From an uncultured Clostridia bacterium (GTDB taxonomy: Bacteria; Bacillota; Clostridia; Lachnospirales; Lachnospiraceae): a stretch of DNA of 9,765 nt. The notes beneath the pieces were generated by a model. The model was not told the DNA's origin and did no database searches. It was given only the letters and a program-made list of their open reading frames with translations. This document shows, piece by piece, positions 1-5,147 of the stretch. The position numbers and the translations under genes are program-made. Positions within the stretch are counted from its first letter, which is position 1. The number at the start of each line of letters is the position of its first letter. The stretch lies in the NCBI GenBank assembly GCA_947088195.1, contig CAMUFS010000094.1:1-9765 (forward strand), given 5' to 3'.

Positions 1-61
1 GGCTCGAACCCTGGACACCCTGATTAAGAGTCAGGTGCTCTACCAACTGAGCTAGAAGCGC
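1..61 (-). tRNA. tRNA-Lys (anticodon CTT), 3' end cut by window
   Basis: Reading the minus strand from 61, a cloverleaf folds as: acceptor 5' strand GCGCTTC (61-55), TA, D-stem GCTC/GAGC with an AGTTGGTA loop, anticodon stem CCTGA/TCAGG around the loop CTCTTAA, a five-base variable region, and a T-arm with TTCGAGC. The anticodon is CTT, which decodes AAG (lysine). Sixty-one of about 76 bases are present. The rest of the T-stem, the 3' acceptor strand and any CCA lie outside the window to the left. A consensus promoter precedes it. Confidence 0.95.
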
Positions 62-89
62 TTGTTTGTATCTCTGTGACACGCAAGTT

Positions 90-118
90 ATTATATAACA
101 AGATGGAAAAAAGGTCAA
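90..118 (-). promoter_or_regulatory. sigma-A promoter of tRNA-Lys with A/T-tract UP-like element
   Basis: On the minus strand the -35 box is TTGACC (118-113), followed by exactly 17 bases and a perfect TATAAT -10 box (95-90). Transcription would start near 83, about 22 bases before the mature tRNA 5' end. Directly upstream of the -35 box (119-160) are alternating runs of A and T, the typical composition of an UP element bound by the RNA polymerase alpha subunit at stable RNA promoters. The promoter boxes are directly visible; the UP-element role is inference. Confidence 0.85.
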
Positions 119-186
119 GTATTTTTTAAAAAATTTTTAAAATTTTTTTTAATTTTATAAAAGCATGATTTTTTTCCCAGAATATG

Positions 187-195
187 TGCTATGAT
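187..195 (+). promoter_or_regulatory. extended -10 promoter for the AI-2E family gene
   Basis: TGC followed by TATGAT (187-195) matches the extended -10 form TGn-TATAAT. No good -35 box is present at the usual distance, as expected for extended -10 promoters. Transcription would begin near 202, giving a leader of about 27 bases before the ATG at 229. The A/T tracts at 119-160 lie upstream and are shared with the divergent tRNA promoter. Confidence 0.5.
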
Positions 196-228
196 AGAGA
201 TCAATAGAATGATAAATGAGGAGTGAAG

Positions 229-1413
229 ATGCTTATGAACTCTTATGAGAACAAGAACAAATTCGAGTCAAACAAAAAATATTTTACCATCTCCGTCTAC
301 ACAGTCTGTGTAGTGTTAATCTGCACAGTGGGGATTCGTGCGATCTTTAATTGGAAAGAGACAACGAGCTTTTTGGCGCATTTGATTGGTAAGCTCGCTC
401 CTTTTTTAATTGGTGCATTTATGGCATATGTGCTGAATCCTTTGGTTCAGAAATTGGAGAAGTCTGTTTTTCAGGAAAAGCTTCAGGTAAAATCGCGTAA
501 GCTTTGTTGTTTTTTTAGTATTCTTACCACATATATTTTAGTGATAGGGCTGATTATCCTGTTTTTTATCTTTATTATCCCCCAACTTGCCAAGAGTATC
601 TATGATCTGATCCTTGCTCTTCCAAGTGTGGATGAAATGAAGGGGTGGCTGATTGCTTTGGAGGGATATTTTCCAAATTTTGATTGGTCCTTGGTAGAAA
701 AGCCACTCAATGATGCGCTGCCTGTAGTGTTAAGCAGCATCACAACACTTTTAAGTAATTTGATACCACTTGTCTATACGGCATCTGTCTCTCTGGTTCA
801 GTGGCTGATTAATTTAATTATCAGCATTATTATTTCATGTTATGTGCTCTCGGACAGAAAAATTTTGGCATATAATGCAAAACGGTTTTTGCATGTTTTT
901 TTGTCGGAGAAAAAATATAGCTCTCTGATGAAAACACTTGGGGAATGTAATAGTATATTTGGTGGTTTTATTGTCGGCAAGCTGATCGATTCCCTGATTA
1001 TTGGAACTATCTGTTTGATTGTGTTGAGTCTTTTGCATTTTCCATTTGCTGTTTTAATCAGTGTGATCGTTGGTGTCACAAATATGATTCCTTATTTTGG
1101 TCCTTTTATTGGGGCTGTGCCCGGCTTTTTCATTATATTAATTGTAAATCCAAGACAGTCCATTCTGTTTTTGTTTATTATTTTGGTGATACAACAGTTT
1201 GATGGATTGTACCTTGGGCCTAAGATATTAGGGGATTCTACAGGACTTCGACCTCTTTGGATTATCTTCGCCATCACAGCGGGCGGATGGGCAGCAGGCC
1301 CTGTGGGAATGTTCCTTGGTGTTCCCTGTGTTGCCGTGATCGCTTATCTAATTGATCGTTTTCTGAACAGAAAACTGGAGGAAAAGGGTATTACATTGCC
1401 AGAGGAGGAGTAG
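229..1413 (+). CDS. AI-2E family transporter (UPF0118/PerM-like)
   Basis: A 394-residue integral membrane protein of the AI-2E transporter family, whose members have been linked to autoinducer-2 export, Na+/H+ antiport and other efflux; the substrate here cannot be told from sequence. About seven or eight hydrophobic segments are visible: three in the first ~120 residues, then a soluble amphipathic stretch (~125-165), then a C-terminal membrane block. The family signature is clear: a GK-IDSLIIG segment, VTNMIPYFGPFIGAVPG (about 283-299) and then GLYLGPKILGDSTGLRPLW and GGWAAGPVGMFLGVPC near the C-terminus. The reading frame opens earlier at GTG 223, but the ribosome binding site GAGGAG (218-223) overlaps that codon and sits five bases from ATG 229, so 229 is chosen. 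Length is normal for the family (about 350-400). It is a single gene, convergent with trxA. Confidence 0.9.
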   Translation: MLMNSYENKNKFESNKKYFTISVYTVCVVLICTVGIRAIFNWKETTSFLAHLIGKLAPFLIGAFMAYVLNPLVQKLEKSVFQEKLQVKSRKLCCFFSILTTYILVIGLIILFFIFIIPQLAKSIYDLILALPSVDEMKGWLIALEGYFPNFDWSLVEKPLNDALPVVLSSITTLLSNLIPLVYTASVSLVQWLINLIISIIISCYVLSDRKILAYNAKRFLHVFLSEKKYSSLMKTLGECNSIFGGFIVGKLIDSLIIGTICLIVLSLLHFPFAVLISVIVGVTNMIPYFGPFIGAVPGFFIILIVNPRQSILFLFIILVIQQFDGLYLGPKILGDSTGLRPLWIIFAITAGGWAAGPVGMFLGVPCVAVIAYLIDRFLNRKLEEKGITLPEEE

Positions 1414-1432
1414 GGAAATCCCTCTCCTCCTC
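1402..1432. terminator. hairpin between convergent transporter and trxA genes
   Basis: The purine run at 1402-1415 pairs with the pyrimidine run at 1420-1432 (13 pairs with one bulged T) around a four-base AAAT loop. It includes the transporter's last codons and its TAG stop, and lies just beyond the trxA stop, so it could end or protect transcripts from both directions. Neither strand has a strong T-run after the stem, so it is not a textbook intrinsic terminator. Confidence 0.5.
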
Positions 1433-1437
1433 GAATC

Positions 1438-1761
1438 TTATCCTTTTAATGCTTTCTCAATTTTTTGAACTAAGTCCTTCTCATGTACAGCGCCCACAAT
1501 CGTTTGTTGTACATTGCCGCCCACAAATAATATCATAGTTGGTATGGACATAACTTTATAGCGCGCTGCTGTGGATGGGCTGGTATCTACATTGAGCTTT
1601 CCGATATTCACCTTTCCTGTGTATTCAACTGCCAGATTTTCAATAATCGGCGACATCATCTTACAAGGTCCACACCAGTCTGCATAGAAATCCACCAATA
1701 CAGGCAGCTCAGACTGCAGTACCTCCTGATCAAAATTTTGATCGGTAAAAACCTTTGCCAT
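1438..1761 (-). CDS. trxA: thioredoxin
   Basis: A 107-residue cytoplasmic thioredoxin, the usual length for TrxA. It reduces protein disulfides using electrons from thioredoxin reductase, supplying ribonucleotide reductase, peroxiredoxins and others. The active site WCGPC is at residues 29-33 (C30 and C33), the buried acid is D24 in VDFYADW, and the cis-proline is P74 in MSIPT. The C-terminal glycine-containing turn (FVGG) is also present. The ribosome binding site GGAGGAGG lies a few bases before the ATG. A small basic ORF ends 18 bases upstream on the same strand, so the two are probably co-transcribed. No thioredoxin reductase gene is adjacent in the window. Confidence 0.97.
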   Translation of the reverse strand: MAKVFTDQNFDQEVLQSELPVLVDFYADWCGPCKMMSPIIENLAVEYTGKVNIGKLNVDTSPSTAARYKVMSIPTMILFVGGNVQQTIVGAVHEKDLVQKIEKALKG

Positions 1762-1779
1762 TGTTTTTCCTCCTCCGTA

Positions 1780-1923
1780 TTATTTTTTCTTTTTAAAGGC
1801 ACTATCTAAGATTCCTTTTACTTCATCAAAAGATTTCTTCATATCAAGAGCCTTTTTGTCAATGCCGGGATTCTGATACATAATTCCGGCAAGCTTATGC
1901 TTGACACTCTTTCCTTTTCCCAT
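1780..1923 (-). CDS. small basic hypothetical protein (47 aa) upstream of trxA
   Basis: An ATG at 1923 opens a 47-codon ORF ending in TAA at 1782-1780. The product begins MGKGKSVKHKLAGIMYQNPG and ends FDEVKGILDSAFKKKK, so it is rich in lysine with a four-lysine tail and a predicted amphipathic helix in its second half. A good ribosome binding site, GGAAGG, sits five bases before the ATG, and the stop is 18 bases before the trxA start, directly next to the trxA ribosome binding site. I do not recognise the family. Short length makes chance occurrence possible, but placement, ribosome binding site and codon use favour a real gene. A degraded end of a longer protein is less likely because an in-frame TAG lies upstream at 1965-1963 with no other ATG. 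Confidence 0.6.
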   Translation of the reverse strand: MGKGKSVKHKLAGIMYQNPGIDKKALDMKKSFDEVKGILDSAFKKKK

Positions 1924-1995
1924 ATATACCTTCCAACCTCTACAGATAATAAAGAACTCTTTCTATCAGTATATGAAGATATGCAAATATTTATT

Positions 1996-2110
1996 CCCGC
2001 GAGCAATGAGCCAAGCGGCTGCGAAGCAGACATTTGGCGAATGTCGTGAGGGTCAAATCCCCCGCAGCTTGCCGCATTGCAAGTTTGATGCCCTGTCAGC
2101 TTGCTGCGGA
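1996..2110. repeat. GC-rich structured intergenic element between trmB and the small ORF
   Basis: This block is visibly richer in G and C than its AT-rich flanks. Its left arm (2003-2023, GCAATG...GCTGCG) is the imperfect reverse complement of its right arm (2063-2080, CGCAGC...CATTGC). A smaller hairpin CATT/AATG lies at 2031-2043. The motif CAGCTTGC(C/T)GC occurs twice (2065-2075 and 2097-2107). It contains no credible gene of its own. Its look is that of a dispersed intergenic palindromic element of Clostridia genomes, and I think I recognise similar sequence from Lachnospiraceae, but copy number cannot be tested here. On the minus strand it lies directly after the trmB stop. Confidence 0.5.
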
Positions 2111-2121
2111 GTATTTGATTC

Positions 2122-2763
2122 TTACTGTTGCCGTATGGCCACAAGCTTGCATATGGGGTTGCCCTTGGCAGAAAATTTTTCCTCATATTCTGTCATTACA
2201 TTTCCATCCTGATAATCGCTGTGATGCAGATCAAAGGTTTTTATGGCAAGTGTCCAGCCGGATTCCTCCACCTGTTCAAGCGAGAAATCAAACAACATGC
2301 GGTTGTCTGTCTTAAATTGAACCTCTCCATCTGGCACTAAAATCTGGTCATATCTTGAAAAAAATTCCTTTGAGGTAAGCCTTCTCTTGGCATGTCTGTC
2401 TTTTGGCCACGGATCAGAGAAATTCAGATAGATTCTGTCAATTTCGGATGGAGCAAAATATTCTGTGATTGCTGCTGCGTCTTCCCGCAAAAAGAATAAA
2501 TTAGCTAGTTTTTGTTCTTGCTGCTTTTCCAATGCGCGAAAGAGAACACTTGAGAATCTCTCTATTCCAATGTAGTTGATATTAGGATGCTCTGCTGCCA
2601 AGGTAGTGATAAATTTCCCCTTTCCCATGCCAATTTCAAGGTGAATGGGATGATCATTTCCAAATAGCTCCCGCCATCTTCCTTTCCATTTGACTGGCTC
2701 CTTGATGACATACTCACTTGCGTCGATCGCCTCTTTTGCCCCTCTAACGTTCCTAAGTCTCAT
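2122..2763 (-). CDS. trmB: tRNA (guanine-N7-)-methyltransferase
   Basis: A 213-residue class I SAM-dependent methyltransferase that places m7G at position 46 in the variable loop of tRNAs. The SAM-binding motif I is HLEIGMGKGKF (41-51). The TrmB signature LNFSDPWPKDRHAKRRLT is at 113-130, with D117 and P118 in the DPWPK core. QFKTDN (149-154) and the C-terminal TEYEEKF motif (191-197) are also present. Length is normal and all motifs are intact. The start at 2763 has a modest GAGG site about eight bases upstream. The IS605-type element ends 38 bases upstream of the start codon, so trmB may have lost its native upstream region or be read from the element. It was probably divergent from the ATPase operon before insertion. 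Confidence 0.96.
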   Translation of the reverse strand: MRLRNVRGAKEAIDASEYVIKEPVKWKGRWRELFGNDHPIHLEIGMGKGKFITTLAAEHPNINYIGIERFSSVLFRALEKQQEQKLANLFFLREDAAAITEYFAPSEIDRIYLNFSDPWPKDRHAKRRLTSKEFFSRYDQILVPDGEVQFKTDNRMLFDFSLEQVEESGWTLAIKTFDLHHSDYQDGNVMTEYEEKFSAKGNPICKLVAIRQQ

Positions 2764-2781
2764 GGTTAAACCTCACAATTT

Positions 2782-2801
2782 TTGTATTAGATGGTTTTTG
2801 G
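2782..2801 (-). other. predicted TnpB guide segment (flank of right end)
   Basis: In TnpB systems the reRNA/omegaRNA continues past the transposon right end, and the first ~16-20 flanking bases act as the guide. If the right end is the TCAA at 2805-2802 on the minus strand, the guide begins CCAAAAACCATCTAATAC and reads into the trmB upstream region. Its position depends on the right-end call, which is inferred from the IS608-like TCAA cleavage motif. Confidence 0.4.
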
Positions 2802-2840
2802 TTGACACTTCCCACAGCTAAAGCAGGGGGATTCTTGCTT
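2802..2840 (-). repeat. right-end (RE) subterminal palindrome of the IS605-type element
   Basis: TCCC (2810-2813) pairs with GGGGA (2827-2831) around ACAGCTAAAGCAG, and AAGCA (2820-2824 region) can alternatively pair with TGCTT (2835-2839). These are the hairpins a Y1 transposase recognises on single-stranded DNA. The minus-strand sequence ends in GTGTCAA, with TCAA as the likely cleavage motif, by analogy with IS608. Confidence 0.6.
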
Positions 2841-3004
2841 CAACCACTACTGCATTGGCTCAACCAATATGGTATCTCAATGTCTTACACAGTGTCCACA
2901 AGCTGGATTATACTGTTCCCGTATGCCCTACGGTGCAGTTCATGACAATAGAACTACTAATGTTCTATTGTTTTATGTTTACTATGCTGACTGCATTTGC
3001 AGTC
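2802..3004 (-). ncRNA. predicted reRNA/omegaRNA scaffold at the tnpB right end
   Basis: TnpB proteins bind an RNA made from the 3' end of tnpB and the right end of the element. This stretch has no convincing ORF of its own but is full of local hairpins: GACTGC/GCAGTC (2989-3004, across the tnpB stop), a perfect 10-pair stem at 2945-2971 with a seven-base loop, CCGTA/TACGG (2919-2933), ATTGG/CCAAT (2854-2868), and the terminal palindrome near 2811-2830. This density of structure over about 200 bases fits an omegaRNA. The 5' boundary is a guess from the first hairpin and may lie further inside tnpB. Confidence 0.55.
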
Positions 3005-4079
3005 CTTTACTTAAGATATTTACACTGGCATTGGTATCCCTGTCATGTCGCATATGGCACTCTGGACACTCCCACTTGCGGATGGCAAGATTTTTTACCA
3101 ATGGATTTTTATATCCACAGCAAGAACAGGTTTGACTGCTTGGGTACATTGTAGGCACTTTTACAACCTTTTTCCCATACCAGACAGATTTATACAGCAA
3201 CATATCAAAGAACTTTGACCACGATGCAGAACTTATATGCTGTGCTAATTTATGATTACGCATCATATTTTTTACTTTCAAATCTTCTATGCAGATTGTT
3301 TGGTTTTCACGTATCAGCATTGTGGATTGTTTTTGTAAAAAATCGTTTCTCTGATTAGTAATCTTTTCATGCACCAAAGCAACCTTCACACGCTGCTTAT
3401 TGCGATTGCTTGAACCTTTTTCTTTCCGTGACAATTTACGCTGTTCACGTATGAGCTTACCCATTGATTGTTCAAGGTATTTAGGGTTTGACACCACATT
3501 TCCGTTACTATCGGAATAGAATTCTTTTATTCCAACATCAATCCCTATCGTACCTCCCTGATTCATCTTCGGCTGTGGTTCAAACTTAACATTTACAATT
3601 GCAAAATACTTACCTGTAGGAGTATGCTCAATCGTTACATGATTGATTTTACACACTTCCATGCTCTGGCGAACTTTGACATATCCCAACTTGGGAAGTT
3701 TGATATATTTCCCAACAATACGGATATTGCCCCTTTGATTTATTGTTCTGTAGGATTGATGGCGATTATGTTTGCTCTTAAACTGTGGATGTCCTGCACG
3801 TTTCTGAAAGAAATTCACAAAGCCTCTGTCAAGGTCACGTAAGGATTGTTGTAAAGCAATAGAATCTACCGCTTTAAGAAATGCAAAATCATCCTGTTTT
3901 TTTAAGCCCGTCAGCATTGCAGAAGTCTGTGGATAGCCAACTTTATTGCCATTTTGATATGCTTCATTACGCATGGCAAGACCTTTGTTGTAGATTAGTC
4001 TGCAACAGCCTAAAGTCTGATGGATGATATTTTGCTGTTCCCTGTTTGGGTAGATTCTAAATTTAATCCCTTTTTGCAT
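2982..4079 (-). CDS. tnpB: TnpB RNA-guided endonuclease (IS605 OrfB family)
   Basis: A 365-residue TnpB, the compact RuvC nuclease ancestral to Cas12, guided by an RNA from the element's right end to cut empty donor sites next to a short transposon-adjacent motif. An N-terminal helix-turn-helix-type domain (KGIKFRIYPNREQQ, then LGCCRLIYNKGL) leads to a beta-rich wedge region. The split RuvC catalytic acids are all visible: D181 in GIDVGIKEF, E265 in IEDLKVKNM and D348 in HDRDTNASVNI. The zinc ribbon is C318/C321 and C338/C341. The end is slightly shorter than well-studied members (about 380-410 residues), but nothing appears truncated. Its ATG overlaps the tnpA TAA by one base (TAATG), indicating translational coupling. 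Its product is probably functional. Confidence 0.95.
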   Translation of the reverse strand: MQKGIKFRIYPNREQQNIIHQTLGCCRLIYNKGLAMRNEAYQNGNKVGYPQTSAMLTGLKKQDDFAFLKAVDSIALQQSLRDLDRGFVNFFQKRAGHPQFKSKHNRHQSYRTINQRGNIRIVGKYIKLPKLGYVKVRQSMEVCKINHVTIEHTPTGKYFAIVNVKFEPQPKMNQGGTIGIDVGIKEFYSDSNGNVVSNPKYLEQSMGKLIREQRKLSRKEKGSSNRNKQRVKVALVHEKITNQRNDFLQKQSTMLIRENQTICIEDLKVKNMMRNHKLAQHISSASWSKFFDMLLYKSVWYGKKVVKVPTMYPSSQTCSCCGYKNPLVKNLAIRKWECPECHMRHDRDTNASVNILSKGLQMQSA

Positions 4080-4501
4080 TAGCCTAACCTGTCCTTTTGC
4101 CTTTGCGATGTTTTCTGATTTTCGATATATTGCTTAATTACATCAAGCGGAGCACCACCAACCGTTGATACAAAATAGCTGTTTGTCCACAGTGATGGTA
4201 TTCTTGTTTTCAATGATGGATATTCATTTCTCAAAACCTTTGAAGTATATCCTTTTAATGATTTAACTGCTTTGTGAATACCAAACTGAGGGTCTACTTC
4301 CATGAGTATGTGTACATGGTCTGGCATGATTTCCATTTCCAGGATGTCTACAGAAATATTTGTAGCATACCCAAGGAGAAGTTCCTTCAATCTGGTATCT
4401 ATTCCATTTGTTAAGATTTTGCGTCTATACTTAGGACACCACACAACATGGTATTTACAGGAATAGACTACATTGTTATTGGATTTATATGTAATATTCA
4501 T
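4079..4501 (-). CDS. tnpA: IS200/IS605 TnpA, Y1 HUH transposase
   Basis: A small single-strand DNA transposase of about 140 residues from the ATG at 4501. The family opening VVYSCKYHVVWCPKYRR is present. The metal-binding HUH motif is HVH in MPDHVHILMEV (H62 and H64), and the catalytic tyrosine is in VIKQYIENQ (Y125). The conserved LW.NSYFVSTVGG segment precedes it. It joins the element ends as single-stranded circles and inserts them 3' of a short target motif. The frame remains open to a TTG at 4525 and another ATG at 4519, but family N-termini match the ATG at 4501. No ribosome binding site is visible before any of these starts. The stop overlaps the tnpB start by one base. Confidence 0.94.
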   Translation of the reverse strand: MNITYKSNNNVVYSCKYHVVWCPKYRRKILTNGIDTRLKELLLGYATNISVDILEMEIMPDHVHILMEVDPQFGIHKAVKSLKGYTSKVLRNEYPSLKTRIPSLWTNSYFVSTVGGAPLDVIKQYIENQKTSQRQKDRLG

Positions 4502-4507
4502 ATATGT

Positions 4508-4536
4508 ATTATATATCATTTTCAAATCTAATACAA
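4508..4536 (-). promoter_or_regulatory. putative tnpA promoter
   Basis: On the minus strand TTGTAT (4536-4531) is followed by 17 bases and a perfect TATAAT (4513-4508). The predicted start of transcription, six or seven bases further on, falls at or next to the ATG at 4501, so the message could be leaderless. The surrounding DNA is AT-rich, so a chance match is possible. Confidence 0.5.
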
Positions 4537-4541
4537 TAGTA

Positions 4542-4568
4542 TTTTATTCCATCTGTTTTATTCCATCT
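4542..4568 (+). repeat. two tandem copies of TTTTATTCCATCT in the element left end
   Basis: The 13-base unit occurs at 4542-4554 and exactly again at 4556-4568, a 14-base period with one intervening G. It lies between the putative tnpA promoter and the left-end hairpin. It could be slippage-derived or a binding site; no function is established. Confidence 0.85.
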
Positions 4569-4588
4569 CAATTACTTGCGTAAATTCG

Positions 4589-4642
4589 ATGGAAGTGTCT
4601 TATATCCCCATAGCTAAAGCAAGGGGTTTTACGACACATTGG
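4589..4642 (-). repeat. left-end (LE) subterminal palindrome of the IS605-type element
   Basis: CCCC (4606-4609) pairs with GGGG (4623-4626) around ATAGCTAAAGCAA, matching the right-end motif in the same orientation in 14 of 15 positions over AGCTAAAGCARGGGG. The outer boundary is taken next to TTTAT on the minus strand (4647-4643), some 16 bases from the hairpin, as in other Y1 elements. That boundary is inferred. Confidence 0.55.
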
Positions 4643-4668
4643 ATAAAATCCTTTTATTTCTCTATAAT
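4639..4668 (+). promoter_or_regulatory. candidate promoter for the A/V-ATPase operon
   Basis: TTGGAT (4639-4644), 18 bases, then a perfect TATAAT (4663-4668), giving a leader of about 145 bases before the first gene. A second weaker candidate is TTAACA (4700-4705) with an 18-base spacer to TATAGC (4724-4729). The rest of the leader to 4800 is very AT-rich, including the short palindrome TTATAAA/TTTATAA (4765-4781). The first -35 box straddles the predicted element boundary. Which promoter is used cannot be decided from sequence. Confidence 0.45.
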
Positions 4669-4818
4669 ACACTATAATATACGAAAAAAAAAGTGATTCT
4701 TAACAATTTTCTATCAAAATAACTATAGCTTTTTTATAAAAATGGTGTATTATGTATATGGAATTTATAAAATATTTATAACCATACCTATAAAGCGAGC
4801 GCAGAAACGAGGAGAATT

Positions 4819-5142
4819 ATGGAAAATCATATGGATACAATTATAAGTCAGCTCTCTCAGATTGAGGGTACTGCGGTCCGCATCTTGGAATCCGCAGACA
4901 GCCAGAAGAAAGAGCTGGCTCTTGAGATGGAACAGCGGACAAAGGAATATGATGCCGAGCTTGCCAAAGACACAAGCGATCAGCTCAATATTCTTAAGGA
5001 GAAATTGAATGCCCAAAAGGAACAGGAATTGTCCCGGCTTAGAGAGGAGACTTCGCACACACTGGAGATTTTGGAGGCGGATTTTGAAAAAAATCACACA
5101 ATGTGGGCGATGCAGATTCTTCATTCAATTATTGGAGCATAA
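4819..5142 (+). CDS. A/V-type ATPase peripheral stalk subunit H (G/NtpF-like)
   Basis: A 107-residue, highly charged protein that is almost entirely predicted coiled coil from about residue 20 to 90, rich in Glu, Lys, Gln and Leu, with no membrane segment. This size and composition, and its place as first gene of the operon, match the archaeal/bacterial subunit H (NtpF in Enterococcus), which pairs with subunit E to form the peripheral stalks holding the A3B3 head against the membrane subunit I. The GAGGAG ribosome binding site lies four to five bases before the ATG at 4819. Sequence identity in this family is low, so the call rests on composition, length and context. Confidence 0.8.
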   Translation: MENHMDTIISQLSQIEGTAVRILESADSQKKELALEMEQRTKEYDAELAKDTSDQLNILKEKLNAQKEQELSRLREETSHTLEILEADFEKNHTMWAMQILHSIIGA

Positions 5143-5147
5143 TTGCC

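Larger units (their letters stand above)
2802..4642 (-). mobile_element. IS200/IS605-family element (tnpA + tnpB)
   Basis: A roughly 1.84 kb element carrying tnpA and tnpB in tandem on the minus strand, normal size for IS605-type elements. Both ends carry a hairpin-forming motif sharing AGCTAAAGCARGGGG (2816-2830 and 4612-4626), flanked by CCC/GGG pairs. The bases GACACTTCC (2805-2813) also recur in inverted form as GGAAGTGTC (4591-4599). There is no target duplication or terminal inverted repeat of the DDE type, as expected for single-strand Y1 transposition. Boundaries are predicted: TCAA at the right end (2805-2802) and TTTAT as the flanking target motif beside the left end (4647-4643, minus strand). 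Joining the flanks would give a divergent trmB/ATPase intergenic region of roughly 215 bases. Confidence 0.8.

Noticed and set aside
1839..2212. Open frames on both strands across the structured intergenic block (about 100-115 codons)
   Set aside because: They run through the palindromic element, overlap trmB or the small ORF, lack good ribosome binding sites and have no recognisable protein features.
2945..2971. Perfect 10-pair hairpin as a tnpB terminator
   Set aside because: No T-run follows on the minus strand; it fits better as part of the reRNA fold.
2855..3154. Plus-strand frames of 88-99 codons over the tnpB 3' end
   Set aside because: They are antisense to tnpB and the structured right end; composition is unlike protein and no ribosome binding site is visible.
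4765..4781. TTATAAA/TTTATAA palindrome as an operator
   Set aside because: Such palindromes arise easily in this extremely AT-rich leader; no regulator or second copy supports it.
4765..5124. Minus-strand frame of 119 codons opposite subunit H
   Set aside because: Antisense shadow of the coiled-coil gene, which has a strong ribosome binding site and operon context.
5103..5147. Longer N-terminus for subunit C from GTG 5103
   Set aside because: It overlaps subunit H and adds 15 residues not like the family; ATG 5148 fits the known start.
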